From positions 1 to 33,205 of the IMG/VR virus record IMGVR_UViG_3300023242_000352: a stretch of DNA of 33,205 nt, one strand, 5' to 3'. The DNA is from a virus. Position numbers and translations under genes: made by a program. The notes beneath the pieces are model-generated. The model had not been told where the DNA came from and ran no database searches. It saw nothing but the letters and a program-made list of their open reading frames with translations. Within the stretch, counting starts at the first letter, position 1; every line of letters begins with the position of its first letter. Positions 19,956 through 28,780 of the stretch are shown in pieces.

Positions 19956-20631
19956 GTCAGACTTAAGAATTGATTGGGCTACGCATGAGGCGGCAAAATA
20001 TGCCGTTATGAACTGGCATTATTCTAAATGTATGCCTGTTGGTAAGTTAGTTAAGATAGGCGTCTGGGAATTTAATAAATTTATTGGAGTTATAATTTTT
20101 GGGCGAGGCGCTAACCCTGGGCTATACAGCCCTTATGGTTTAACGCAGACAGAAGGGTGCGAGTTAGTAAGAATAGCTTTAAATTCCCATGTTAGCTCTG
20201 TTAGTCGAATAATGAGTATAGCTTTTAAGTTTTTAGTTGAGTCTAATAGTTCATTACGGCTGATTGTTAGTTTTGCTGATCAGTCGCAAGGGCATCATGG
20301 CGGCATATACCAAGCAAGTAACTGGATTTATAATGGTCAAAGTCAATCAGCAGAGGAATATCTATATAATGGAAAGCGATGGCATGGACGGGCGTTTAGG
20401 AAGTCGCATGGTAGCCATTTAAAGTATATTGACAAAGGACTAGAAATTGTTCAAGGTTCAAGAAAGCATAGATATTTAATGTCATTAGATTCTGACATGA
20501 GAAATCAAATTGAACCATTATCAAAACCATACCCAAAGCGTGTGACAAGGGCTAACTCTGGCGACCAGCTAGAAAGCGGCGGTTCAATACCGACCCACAC
20601 GCTCCATATTGAGGGTTCAGCCAATGGCTAG
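19948..20631 (+). CDS. Mom-like DNA-modification protein
   Basis: 227 residues. It matches phage Mu Mom-type proteins (GNAT-like fold): LRIDWATHEAAKYAVMNWHY, GKLVKIGVWEFNKFIGVIIF, GCELVRIALNSHVSSVSRIM, SLRLIVSFADQSQGHHGGIY and a GKRWHGRAFRKSHG segment. In Mu, Mom converts adenines to an acetamido form that blocks restriction. Start TTG at 19948 fits the conserved N-terminus; the next ATG would cut it off. The C-terminal tail (about 190-227) is variable. The role in this phage, restriction evasion, is inferred. Confidence 0.75.
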   Translation: MNKSDLRIDWATHEAAKYAVMNWHYSKCMPVGKLVKIGVWEFNKFIGVIIFGRGANPGLYSPYGLTQTEGCELVRIALNSHVSSVSRIMSIAFKFLVESNSSLRLIVSFADQSQGHHGGIYQASNWIYNGQSQSAEEYLYNGKRWHGRAFRKSHGSHLKYIDKGLEIVQGSRKHRYLMSLDSDMRNQIEPLSKPYPKRVTRANSGDQLESGGSIPTHTLHIEGSANG

Positions 20632-20971
20632 ACCTAGAAAGACACTTACACCTGCACAAGTAGCAGAGGTTGAAACACTAGCAGCGGTATTGAATCAAGA
20701 ACAGATAGCCGATTATTTTGGTATGGATCAAGATACGTTTGCAGCAATTAAAAAACGTGATCAAGGGGTTTTTCGGTCTTATAAAAGAGGAAAAGCTAAA
20801 GCGATTGGCTCAATTGGGTCTAATCTTATAACGCAAGCAAAGAACGGCAACACAGCAGCGGCTATATTTTACCTAAAGACGCAGGCAGGCTGGAAAGAGA
20901 CAAGCGATTTAAACGTAAAGGACACTACTGATAAAGAGCAGGTAAGACGGGTATTTCATGTTGTCGAATGA
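20624..20971 (+). CDS. Terminase small subunit
   Basis: Start at MARPRKTLTPAQVAEVETLA, with GAGGG eight bases upstream; the ATG at 20609 is less well placed. 115 residues. An N-terminal HTH (LNQEQIADYFGMDQDTFAAI, about 24-43) is followed by GNTAAAIFYLKTQAGWKET (about 75-93), typical of phage small terminases that recognise packaging sites. The large subunit follows with a 14-bp overlap. Confidence 0.8.
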   Translation: MARPRKTLTPAQVAEVETLAAVLNQEQIADYFGMDQDTFAAIKKRDQGVFRSYKRGKAKAIGSIGSNLITQAKNGNTAAAIFYLKTQAGWKETSDLNVKDTTDKEQVRRVFHVVE

Positions 20972-22235
20972 GCAAATACTTATAACAAGGCCTCAAGAGG
21001 TTTTAATAAACTCATTACACACTAATCCTGCCATGTTTGGTGGGTTTGGTAGTGGTAAGAGTGAAGGGTTAATAATACGGCTAGTAACTTTGATGGAGCA
21101 AGACCCTGGCGTAAGTGTTGGGCATTACTTCCCTTCGTACAAGTTAGCAAAAAGACGCGGATTGTCAGGTGTTCAGGCTTACCTTAAAAAACTAGGCTAT
21201 GAATACATTTTAAATAAGTCAGACTTGACTATTAAGATACCGGCATTAAATAACGGCATTTATTATTTAGATACTTACCACGACCCAGACGCGATAGTCT
21301 CTTACGAGATAGCACACGGGGGAGTTGATGAGCTTGACACGCTAAAGAAAGAACAAGCAGAACATGCATGGCGTAAAATATCAGAACGAGTACGAGAAAA
21401 GACAAATCATCCTTGCGGCAATACATTAGCTGTAGCTAGCACAACAGACCAAGGCGTAAATGGTTTCTGTTTTGACAAATGGGGCGATGGTGAAAACCTA
21501 GAGCAAGGCTATCATTACATAAAAGCTGGGACTGATAGTAACAAATTCTTACCTGATGGCTATATTGATCAGATACTAAAAAACTACGACCCAATAATGG
21601 CAGATGCTTTTATTTATGGCGGTTGGGTTAGCTTTAACAAAAACAAGGTATATCATTTTTTTAATCGTGCAGACCATCACACTAATAGAGCTATTACAGA
21701 AAGCGACCAGTTCTTATATGTCGGATTAGATTTCAATATTGGTGGAACATGCGCGACAATATGGGTCATTGATGATAATAAACCAATTGCTGTTGATGAG
21801 TTTACGAGCCATGACACATACGATTTTATAAATAACTTGAATGATAGATACACAGATAAAACCGTTATAATATTTCCAGACGCTTCGGGTCGATCAGGCA
21901 GCACAAACGCCACCTTGTCAGATATAGGGTTGATTGAAAACGCAGGCTACCAAGTAGACGCTCCAGCAGCAAACCCAATTGTACGCGATAGAATAAACGC
22001 GGTGAATGCTTTGCTGTCTCATAGGACAATAGCTATTAATACTGATAAATGCCCTAACTTAACTCACGCCTTTGAAACTCAAGGTTATATAACTGAAGGC
22101 GCTGGCAAAGGCTCACCTGAAAAAAGCGACAAGCACCCAGCCATCGATGACTGGGTTGACTCAGGCGGTTATTTTATTAATCGTAAATGGCCGGTAAGAA
22201 AGCCAGCCACCGACTTAAATATAAGGTTTAACTAA
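20958..22235 (+). CDS. Terminase large subunit
   Basis: 425 residues. ATPase half: Walker A GGFGSGKS (28-35) and a Walker B-type HGGVDELD (120-127). Nuclease half: acidic clusters LDFN (257-260, D258), FPDAS (306-310, D308) and AIDDWVDS (395-402) form the RNase-H-like two-metal centre. It translocates DNA into the procapsid and cuts concatemers. The next gene starts within its stop (TAATG). Confidence 0.93.
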   Translation: MLSNEQILITRPQEVLINSLHTNPAMFGGFGSGKSEGLIIRLVTLMEQDPGVSVGHYFPSYKLAKRRGLSGVQAYLKKLGYEYILNKSDLTIKIPALNNGIYYLDTYHDPDAIVSYEIAHGGVDELDTLKKEQAEHAWRKISERVREKTNHPCGNTLAVASTTDQGVNGFCFDKWGDGENLEQGYHYIKAGTDSNKFLPDGYIDQILKNYDPIMADAFIYGGWVSFNKNKVYHFFNRADHHTNRAITESDQFLYVGLDFNIGGTCATIWVIDDNKPIAVDEFTSHDTYDFINNLNDRYTDKTVIIFPDASGRSGSTNATLSDIGLIENAGYQVDAPAANPIVRDRINAVNALLSHRTIAINTDKCPNLTHAFETQGYITEGAGKGSPEKSDKHPAIDDWVDSGGYFINRKWPVRKPATDLNIRFN

Positions 22236-23605
22236 TGCCCATTGATTCTCAAAACCCTACATATACTGATAGCCTTTCGAAATGGACGCTTGTTCGTAAG
22301 TGCGTGTCAGGCGCAAAGGCCGTGAGACAAGAAGGAATAACTTTTTTACCCGATCCAGAGCCGAAAGAGCTAGACAAGAACAAGCGGTACAACCCATACA
22401 AAGCTAGGGCGCAGTTTGTAAATGTAACGGCAAGAACTCGTAACGCTATGGTAGGTATGGCATTTAGGCGCCCCCCAGAGGTTGAGTTAACCGGCATAGA
22501 GTACATAGAAGACAACGCAACAGGCTCAGGCACTGGCTTAGAGCAATTAGGCAAAGTTGTTGTAGGTGATTTACTTGAAGTTGGGCGTATTGGATTACTT
22601 GCAGATTATCCAGAGTCAGAACCAAATTTAAGCAAAGAGCAGATTACAGCTTTAGGATTTACAGCAAGTATTAAAGTCTACACGGCTGAAACAATCATAA
22701 ACTGGAAAACCAGCGTAATTGGTGGACAGAACGTATTATCACTGGTGGTATTGCTTGAGGAGTATAATTTAAACGCAGATGAGTTTGACCAAGACACCGC
22801 AAAGCAATATAGAAAGCTTTGTTTAGTTGATGGAGTCTACACGGTAGAAGTTTATCGCGATGACGTTATTTACCAAAGCTTTCAACCAAGGGCCAACGGT
22901 AAATTATTAGATCGAATCCCGTTTATTATCGCTGGCTCATATAGTAATGACCCTGCTGTAGATGATGCGGCATTGTACGACATAGCAGAGATAAACATAG
23001 GGCATTATAGAAACAGCGCAGACTATGAAGAAGGTATATTCTTGCATGGTCAGCCTATGCTGCACATTGACGTAGGCACGACATCAGCGATTGAATTTGA
23101 AACGCTAAATCCTAACGGGATAGAAGTCGGCTCAAGGCGCGGCATAGCAACTACGGGCGGCGGCTCGGCCCAGCTATTACAGGCAGCATCAAACGGTGCG
23201 GCGCACGAAGCTATGGTGCAAAAAGAAGAACAAATGGTAAGTATTGGCGCTCGCATGATCGAATCAGGTGGTCAAGCCGAAACAGCAGAAGCCGCAAGAA
23301 TCAAACATGCCGGTGATAACTCGGTATTGACAAACATTGTTCAGAACGCCTCAAATGCTATTGAAACAGCCCTAGAGTGGGTATCTTTATTCATGGGCGT
23401 TACGGTAGAGCCAGTTTTTCAGATCAATGATGACTTTTACGATAAAGGAATAGACGCTCAAATTATGATGGCTAAGATTCAATTGTTTGATCGAGGTGTT
23501 ATAGCTAAAACTGACTTACGCGATGGTTTGCGTAAAGCTGGCGAGATCGACAGAACAGATGAAGAAATTGATGTTGACGCTGAAGCTATTAGTCCTGTTG
23601 AATGA
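22235..23605 (+). CDS. Portal protein, DUF4055 family
   Basis: 456 residues. It matches DUF4055 phage portals: YNPYKARAQFVNVTARTRNA (about 52-71), then MVGMAFRRPPEVEL, VGDLLEVGRIGLLADYP, and IAEINIGHYRNSADYEEGIF with a downstream HGQPMLHIDV. It forms the dodecameric ring for DNA entry. It lies between the terminase and the Mu-F-like gene, the expected place, with overlaps at both ends. Confidence 0.88.
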   Translation: MPIDSQNPTYTDSLSKWTLVRKCVSGAKAVRQEGITFLPDPEPKELDKNKRYNPYKARAQFVNVTARTRNAMVGMAFRRPPEVELTGIEYIEDNATGSGTGLEQLGKVVVGDLLEVGRIGLLADYPESEPNLSKEQITALGFTASIKVYTAETIINWKTSVIGGQNVLSLVVLLEEYNLNADEFDQDTAKQYRKLCLVDGVYTVEVYRDDVIYQSFQPRANGKLLDRIPFIIAGSYSNDPAVDDAALYDIAEINIGHYRNSADYEEGIFLHGQPMLHIDVGTTSAIEFETLNPNGIEVGSRRGIATTGGGSAQLLQAASNGAAHEAMVQKEEQMVSIGARMIESGGQAETAEAARIKHAGDNSVLTNIVQNASNAIETALEWVSLFMGVTVEPVFQINDDFYDKGIDAQIMMAKIQLFDRGVIAKTDLRDGLRKAGEIDRTDEEIDVDAEAISPVE

Positions 23606-24633
23606 GTAGCAATCACGGCCTTGTAGACGCTTTAACGCTTCACCAAATATTAATTGAAAGGTATTCAAAGGGCGAGGCAAAAAGGTTATTAAAGCATTTA
23701 ACAAGGCTTTCAACGCAACTAAAAAACACTATTAGCTCAGAATATGAGCGTGTAAGGGCTGTTACATTAGCCCGTCAAGTAGAGCAGATCACTAAAACAT
23801 TCTTGAAAGAATACGGCGATGATATGTTTGTTGGTTTAAAAGAATTTGGGAAGGCAGAGTCAGAGTTTGCAAGGCAAGCATTGCTAGCTACAACAGCAGC
23901 CGAAGTTATTGCCCCTGCGTCAATTAGACAAATACAAGCATCAATCACTAAAGCCCCGATGAAGCTAATTAGCGGCAAGACAACCAAGAAGATCACAATT
24001 GATCAGGCCGTCAAGACGTTTACAATTAGTCGAGCAAGAGAAATAGGCCAGATTGTACGCGATGGCTCCTTATTGGGCAGGACATCAAACGAGATAGTTA
24101 AAGAGGTCACAAGTCTAGTCAAAAACAAGACCACGCGCCAAGCTGAAGCACTCGTAAGGACGTCAACTAATCATATTGGCAGTCAAGCAAGGTCAGCGAC
24201 ATATAAGGCCAATGACGACGTTATAATCGGCGAAGAATACATTGCTACACTGGATAGTCACACAACAATTTCATGTTCAAGTTTAGATGGTCAGATTTAT
24301 GACATAGGCAAAGGCCCAATGCCTCCAATACATTGGAATTGTCGAAGCGTTCGCTCACCTAAAGTAAACCCAGAGTTTAATCTAGGTTCTGAGATAGTCG
24401 GCGAACGCGCAAGTATAGATGGGCCGGTATCAGGTGATGTGACATACGGCGGCTTTTTAAAGCGTCAGAATAATGCCGTACAAGACGAAGTGTTAGGCAT
24501 TGAAAGAGCGAAATTATTTAGAAGCGGCAAATTATCAATAGGTAAGTTTACCGATGATAGTGGAAAAGTTTACAGTTTAAAGCGGTTAAGGGAGTTAAAC
24601 CCCTTAGCATTCAATAGTGCCAGTGGCACGTAA
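23602..24633 (+). CDS. Minor head protein, phage Mu F / SPP1 gp7-like
   Basis: 343 residues. The C-terminal half carries the Mu-F-like signature: AEALVRTSTNHIGSQARSAT (about 181-200), EYIATLDSHTTISCSSLDGQ (about 213-232), then MPPIHWNCRSVRSPKV (about 240-255). Family members bind the portal and help head morphogenesis or DNA ejection. The N-terminus is helical. ATGA overlap with the portal gene. Confidence 0.85.
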   Translation: MSSNHGLVDALTLHQILIERYSKGEAKRLLKHLTRLSTQLKNTISSEYERVRAVTLARQVEQITKTFLKEYGDDMFVGLKEFGKAESEFARQALLATTAAEVIAPASIRQIQASITKAPMKLISGKTTKKITIDQAVKTFTISRAREIGQIVRDGSLLGRTSNEIVKEVTSLVKNKTTRQAEALVRTSTNHIGSQARSATYKANDDVIIGEEYIATLDSHTTISCSSLDGQIYDIGKGPMPPIHWNCRSVRSPKVNPEFNLGSEIVGERASIDGPVSGDVTYGGFLKRQNNAVQDEVLGIERAKLFRSGKLSIGKFTDDSGKVYSLKRLRELNPLAFNSASGT

Positions 24634-24657
24634 AACGGTCAGTGACCAGGTAATACA

Positions 24658-25320
24658 ATGAGCGAAGAACAGACAACAGAAGAACTAGCAGCAGCCAACG
24701 AAGCGGCAACAGTAGCAAATAACCTTGAATGGCAAGGTAAGCTTGACGCTATCATTGCAGACAACGAAAGGCTAACTGCTAAGATTACGGAATCAAACAA
24801 ACACACTAAAGCTGCTGAGACTAAAGCGGCCAAGGAAGAAAAAGAAAGGCTTGAAGGCGACAAGAACTTTGAGCAGCTATACAAAAGCTCGGAATTAGAG
24901 CGTGAAGCGTTAAATCAGCAAATTACAGACGGTAATTTAAAGGCAGCATCAACAAGCGAAGAGAATGCGGCTATGGCGTTAGCTAATGAGTTGACGAAAG
25001 ACACCAAACGTGCTAGATTACTAGCAAAAGAGTTAAAGGGTCGTCTAAAATATATGGATGACGGTATTAAAGTAACAGATGTAAACGGGAATTTGACAGT
25101 GTCAACTCTCGCAGATTTAAAATTAGAAGTACAGAAAAATCCAGACTATGACTTTCTCATTGATGGTGTTAATTCCTCAGGTGGCAGTGCTACTGGAAGT
25201 AACAATAACGGCGGTGCCAAAAAAACAATTACACGTGCAGAATTTGAGGCACTTAATCCGGCATCTCGCATGAGTTTCGCGAAAGAAATGAAAGCAGGTA
25301 AAGCCGAAATCATCGATTAA
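24658..25320 (+). CDS. Scaffolding protein
   Basis: 220 residues. The N-terminal two thirds are a highly charged helix/coiled coil (Ala/Glu/Lys-rich, about 1-120). A small domain follows with KVTDVNGNLTVSTLADLKLE (about 143-162), a GGSATGSNNNGG linker, and a short helical C-terminus (TRAEFEALNPASRMSFAKEM). This order, just upstream of the coat gene, is typical for phage scaffolds, which guide procapsid assembly and then leave. Confidence 0.85.
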   Translation: MSEEQTTEELAAANEAATVANNLEWQGKLDAIIADNERLTAKITESNKHTKAAETKAAKEEKERLEGDKNFEQLYKSSELEREALNQQITDGNLKAASTSEENAAMALANELTKDTKRARLLAKELKGRLKYMDDGIKVTDVNGNLTVSTLADLKLEVQKNPDYDFLIDGVNSSGGSATGSNNNGGAKKTITRAEFEALNPASRMSFAKEMKAGKAEIID

Positions 25321-25334
25321 TTATAGGAACTAAA

Positions 25335-26477
25335 ATGGCTGAAAATACAATTACGGCACTCGTGCCAGATATCTATGAAGCATTAGACATAGTATCACGC
25401 GAACTGACTGGAATGATCCCAGCAGTATCTATGAACGCATCCGCAGCAACCGCTGGTATCAATCAAAACATTCGTGTTGACGTTGAGCCTGAAGGCAACA
25501 TTGGCGATATTACGCCAGCTATGACCATCCCTGACCCAACTGGTCAAACATCTGGATCTGTTGATATTAAAATTACCAAGTCACGTGCTGCGGAATTTGG
25601 CTTTATTGGCGATGACCAAATGAAGCTTAACACAGGCCCAGGCTATCCAGGCGTTCGCGCTCAAAAGATTGCACAAGCAATCCGAAAGGTCGTGAATGAA
25701 GTTGAAACTGATCTATGTGGTCTTTACTCTACAATGAGTCGGGCAGTAGGAACAGCAGGAACAACTCCTTTTGGCACTGCTAACGATTACACAGCGGCGG
25801 CTTTGGCTCGACAAGTCCTGAAAGATAACGGCGGCGATATAGACCCACAGCTAGTATTTAATACTACTGCCGGCGTCAACATGATCGGTTTACAATCAGC
25901 GGTTAACTCTGCTGGTACTGATAGCATATTACGACAGGGCGTGTTGCTCGACGTTGCTGGTATGCCTTTACGTGAGTCAGCGCAGATCTTAACCCCAGCA
26001 ATTGGTGACAGTGATGGAAACTTCACTACTACCACGGCTGGATTCGCAGTTGGTGTGACTAACATTCCTTTGATTACCGGCGCTAATGAGATTATCGCAG
26101 GTGATTCAATTACTTTCGCCGGCGACTCTAATCAGTACCTTGTTACAACTGGTATTGACGGGCCTGGCACTATTGTTATCGCGGCTCCTGGCTTACGACA
26201 AGCTATTGCAGCCTCAGCCATAGCAGTGGCAAGTGTTGCCGCTGGTGCGCGTAATATGTGTTTTGCACGATCTGCCTTAGTATTGGCGGCTCGTTCTCCT
26301 GCGCGTCCTGAAGAAGGCGATATGGCGGAAGACGTTATCATTATAACTGACCCGCGTTCTGGTCTGTCGATGGAATTCGCCATCTATAAAGGATATAGAA
26401 AGGTTCGTTACGAAGTTGGTCTAGCTTGGGGTGTGAAAAACATCAAGCCTGAACACACTGTAAACCTTTACGGCTAA
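25335..26477 (+). CDS. Major capsid protein, P22 coat type (HK97 fold)
   Basis: 380 residues. The N-terminus ITALVPDIYEALDIVSRELT (about 6-25) and GMIPAVSMNASA resemble the P22-like coat family. A probable insertion (I-domain-like) lies about 220-300, and the C-terminus ends SGLSMEFAIYKGYRKVRYEV, typical of this fold. It forms the capsid shell. Located directly behind the scaffold, with a UUCG hairpin after its stop. Confidence 0.87.
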   Translation: MAENTITALVPDIYEALDIVSRELTGMIPAVSMNASAATAGINQNIRVDVEPEGNIGDITPAMTIPDPTGQTSGSVDIKITKSRAAEFGFIGDDQMKLNTGPGYPGVRAQKIAQAIRKVVNEVETDLCGLYSTMSRAVGTAGTTPFGTANDYTAAALARQVLKDNGGDIDPQLVFNTTAGVNMIGLQSAVNSAGTDSILRQGVLLDVAGMPLRESAQILTPAIGDSDGNFTTTTAGFAVGVTNIPLITGANEIIAGDSITFAGDSNQYLVTTGIDGPGTIVIAAPGLRQAIAASAIAVASVAAGARNMCFARSALVLAARSPARPEEGDMAEDVIIITDPRSGLSMEFAIYKGYRKVRYEVGLAWGVKNIKPEHTVNLYG

Positions 26478-26496
26478 TATTAACCGTTTACTTTTG

Positions 26497-26510
26497 CGGC
26501 CTTCGGGCCG
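26497..26510 (+). terminator. UUCG-tetraloop hairpin after the capsid gene
   Basis: CGGCC-TTCG-GGCCG, a very stable 5-bp stem with a UUCG loop, 19 bases after the coat stop. The following bases (TGATTGTATT) are not a clean T-run. More likely an mRNA 3' stabiliser or partial terminator that raises coat over neck gene expression. Confidence 0.6.
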
Positions 26511-26536
26511 TGATTGTATTACTAACAGGTAATCAA

Positions 26537-26677
26537 ATGAGCCACAAATTAGAAACAGTTACAGTATATCGAAACGGTAAGCCCGTATTGGTCAATAAAT
26601 CAGATTTAAAAGATACTGACAAGTTAACCAACACTGTCAGTAAGTTAAAGAAATCAAAATCATCATATAAAGCATAG
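26537..26677 (+). CDS. Small head-region protein (46 aa)
   Basis: AACAGGTAATCAA-ATG gives a good site. The product opens MSHKLETVTVYRNGKPVLVN and ends in a Lys/Ser-rich tail. Similar short TVYRNGKPVxVN proteins occur between capsid and neck genes in other siphoviruses; role unknown. Confidence 0.65.
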   Translation: MSHKLETVTVYRNGKPVLVNKSDLKDTDKLTNTVSKLKKSKSSYKA

Positions 26678-26686
26678 GTTTTTATA

Positions 26687-27166
26687 ATGACAACAGTAGT
26701 CGAAACTGGTGCAATAGTAGCTGGAGCAAATTCCTATATAAGCGATGCAGATTTTGAAACTTATGCAACGAATCACGGCGCTATTGTTTTAGGTATTGCA
26801 GCCGAGTTATTGCTAAATGCGGCTATCTATGTAGAGCAACTACCGTTTATCGGTGACAAGCAAACCAAAGCCCAGACAATGCAATGGCCTAGATTTAATG
26901 TGTATCTTGATGGCTTCATAATAGATACAAATGAAATTCCCACACTATTAAAAGATTTGCAGTGTGAGGTAGCATTAGCGATTGATGGCGGCGACGATCC
27001 ATTGGCTACAGTAGCTCGAGCAGTCAAACGCGAAAAAGTAGATGTAATCGAAGTTGAATATGCTGATAACGCAGCACCATTTGTTTACAATCTTAAAATT
27101 AAAGCATTAGAACGAAAGCTAACTAACATTAGTAGCGGTCTAGCGTTTAAAGTTGCTAGGGTATGA
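26687..27166 (+). CDS. Neck adaptor / head completion protein (gp15/gp6-like)
   Basis: 159 residues. It fits head-tail connector proteins often mislabelled DnaT-like: VVETGAIVAGANSYISDADF (about 4-23), then LLNAAIYVEQLPFIGDKQTKA and a MQWPR motif (about 64-68). It would attach under the portal ring. ATGA overlap with the next gene. Confidence 0.75.
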   Translation: MTTVVETGAIVAGANSYISDADFETYATNHGAIVLGIAAELLLNAAIYVEQLPFIGDKQTKAQTMQWPRFNVYLDGFIIDTNEIPTLLKDLQCEVALAIDGGDDPLATVARAVKREKVDVIEVEYADNAAPFVYNLKIKALERKLTNISSGLAFKVARV

Positions 27167-27519
27167 CTTTTTACACTGGCCTAGCGTCAACAGCAGCAAG
27201 GCTGTTAAAAGATAAAGGGCAAACAGCAACGTGGTCGCATGATAACGAAGATGGCACGTTTAATCCAGCTTTAGGTGCAACAACAGGCGGCAGTACAACA
27301 GCATACACGGCAAAAGGTGTGTTGCTTGATTTTCAAACCAGTAGAATAGACGGAGCTTCAATACTGGCGACTGACAAACGGTTTTTGTTGGAAGTTGGAA
27401 GTAAGCCAGAAACCAATGATGTATTTACAGTTAATTCGGTGGCTTATCAGGTGGTAATGGTTAGAGAGACAATCCCAGCCGGAACTCCAGTTATATATGA
27501 AGTTCAGTTAAGGAGTTAA
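27163..27519 (+). CDS. Head closure / stopper protein
   Basis: 118 residues. The N-terminal helix FYTGLASTAARLLKDKGQ and beta core with TAYTAKGVLLDFQTSRIDG, RFLLEVGSKPETNDVFTVN and YQVVMVRETIPAGTPVIYEV match phage stopper proteins of the gp16/FII type. It would seal the head before tail joining. Order in the neck operon supports this. Confidence 0.75.
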   Translation: MTFYTGLASTAARLLKDKGQTATWSHDNEDGTFNPALGATTGGSTTAYTAKGVLLDFQTSRIDGASILATDKRFLLEVGSKPETNDVFTVNSVAYQVVMVRETIPAGTPVIYEVQLRS

Positions 27520-27520
27520 C

Positions 27521-27910
27521 GTGTCATTCGCTTCAGAATTAAGAAATTTTACAGTAAAAGCCGAGCGCAATGCGGAGAAAGTATTTCGTGACACGACTAT
27601 TGCACTGTTTAGTCAAATAATTAAAAGAACGCCCGTTAAGACGGGTAGGCTTCGAGGTAATTGGCAGACAGACGTAAACAGAGAAAAGGAAGCGGTTATC
27701 GAACGCTCCGGCGCTGAGGCCGCAATCAATGAGGTCGTCTTAGAGGCCTCACAAGCTAATCTAGGCGACTCTATCTATTTAACTAACAATCTACCCTATG
27801 CAAAAGTAATTGAAGATGGTAGCTCTACACAAGCCCCTAGCGGTATGGTTAAGGTCACAGCACTGGAATTTGAGCGAGAAATTAAAAAGCAATCTAGGCG
27901 TTTAATATGA
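27521..27910 (+). CDS. Tail completion protein, HK97 gp10-like
   Basis: 129 residues from a GTG start with a strong AAGGAGTTAAC site. An N-terminal helix leads into KRTPVKTGRLRGNWQTDVN (about 36-54), the defining motif of the gp10-like family, then SIYLTNNLPYAKVIEDGSS. It acts at the head-tail interface. ATGA overlap with the tail terminator gene. Confidence 0.83.
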   Translation: MSFASELRNFTVKAERNAEKVFRDTTIALFSQIIKRTPVKTGRLRGNWQTDVNREKEAVIERSGAEAAINEVVLEASQANLGDSIYLTNNLPYAKVIEDGSSTQAPSGMVKVTALEFEREIKKQSRRLI

Positions 27911-28323
27911 GTTCTCACTTTTTAGACATATCAGCGGCACTTGACACGAACTTAAATACATTTGCGACAGACAATAGCATTCCAGTCGCTTGGGAGAATA
28001 TCGACTACAAGCCAACTGTACGAACATTATTTGTAAGACCTACATTATTACCAGCAGACACCGCCCCGATAGGGATTAGCTATATTAGCGCGTTAGATCA
28101 CTTAGGTGTTTATCAAGTTGACGTAATCGCCCCATTGGACGGGGGAAAAGGGCAAGCAATACTAAAAGCAGACTTATTAGCCACGGCATTCCCACGCGGT
28201 GACTTAATATACAACAGTAAGATAGTAAGAATTAAATCAACATCGCGAAGTGCAGGCGTTCGTGATGGTGCATATTACATAGTGTCTGTTATAATCAATT
28301 ATCAATCAATCACAGGAAATTAA
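27907..28323 (+). CDS. Tail terminator protein (DUF4128/gpU-like)
   Basis: 138 residues. LDISAALDTNLNTFATDNSI, VAWENIDYKPTVRTLFVRP and YQVDVIAPLDGGKGQAI match tail-terminator proteins that cap the tail tube and set its end for head joining. It sits immediately before the tube gene. Confidence 0.8.
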   Translation: MSSHFLDISAALDTNLNTFATDNSIPVAWENIDYKPTVRTLFVRPTLLPADTAPIGISYISALDHLGVYQVDVIAPLDGGKGQAILKADLLATAFPRGDLIYNSKIVRIKSTSRSAGVRDGAYYIVSVIINYQSITGN

Positions 28324-28324
28324 C

Positions 28325-28780
28325 ATGGCTAACCCAATTACATTTGACGGCGTTGAAGTATCCATTAGCGCAGACGCACCACCAACTTATGATGCGGCAG
28401 GATTTGCCGATGCGGGTGTAACTTACACGGTTGTTGGCGAAGTAACAAACTTCCCAGACAAGGGCCGCGTTTATACTGACATTGCATACAATAACCTAGC
28501 TATTCGTGGAACTCAGCACATAAAAGGCTCATACGACGAGCCAGAAGTTCCCCTTGAAATTGGTGTCAGTCGAACTGATGCAGGACAGGTTATCTTAAAA
28601 ACTGCCAGCACATCAGACGACAGCTACACGTTTAAGTTTGAATTTTCAAGCGGTGAGATTGATTACTTCCAAGCTAAAGTATTTAGCCTTGTTAGTGCCG
28701 GTGGTGATAGTGACACGCTTAGAGCTATTACAGCTAACTTGCGTATCGATTATCAAGGCGTTGTTGAAGTAGCTGCGTAA
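28325..28780 (+). CDS. Major tail tube protein
   Basis: 151 residues, the usual length for a short siphovirus tube protein. Beta-rich: VSISADAPPTYDAAGFADAG, YTVVGEVTNFPDKGR, HIKGSYDEPEVPLEIGVSR, SYTFKFEFSSGEIDYFQAKV. Hexameric rings of this protein form the tail tube around the tape measure. The next gene's ATG lies in its stop (TAATG). Confidence 0.85.
   Translation: MANPITFDGVEVSISADAPPTYDAAGFADAGVTYTVVGEVTNFPDKGRVYTDIAYNNLAIRGTQHIKGSYDEPEVPLEIGVSRTDAGQVILKTASTSDDSYTFKFEFSSGEIDYFQAKVFSLVSAGGDSDTLRAITANLRIDYQGVVEVAA

Noticed and set aside
20958-20971. Terminase genes disrupted by the 14-bp overlap
   Set aside because: Both frames are intact, and short overlaps are normal in this genome.
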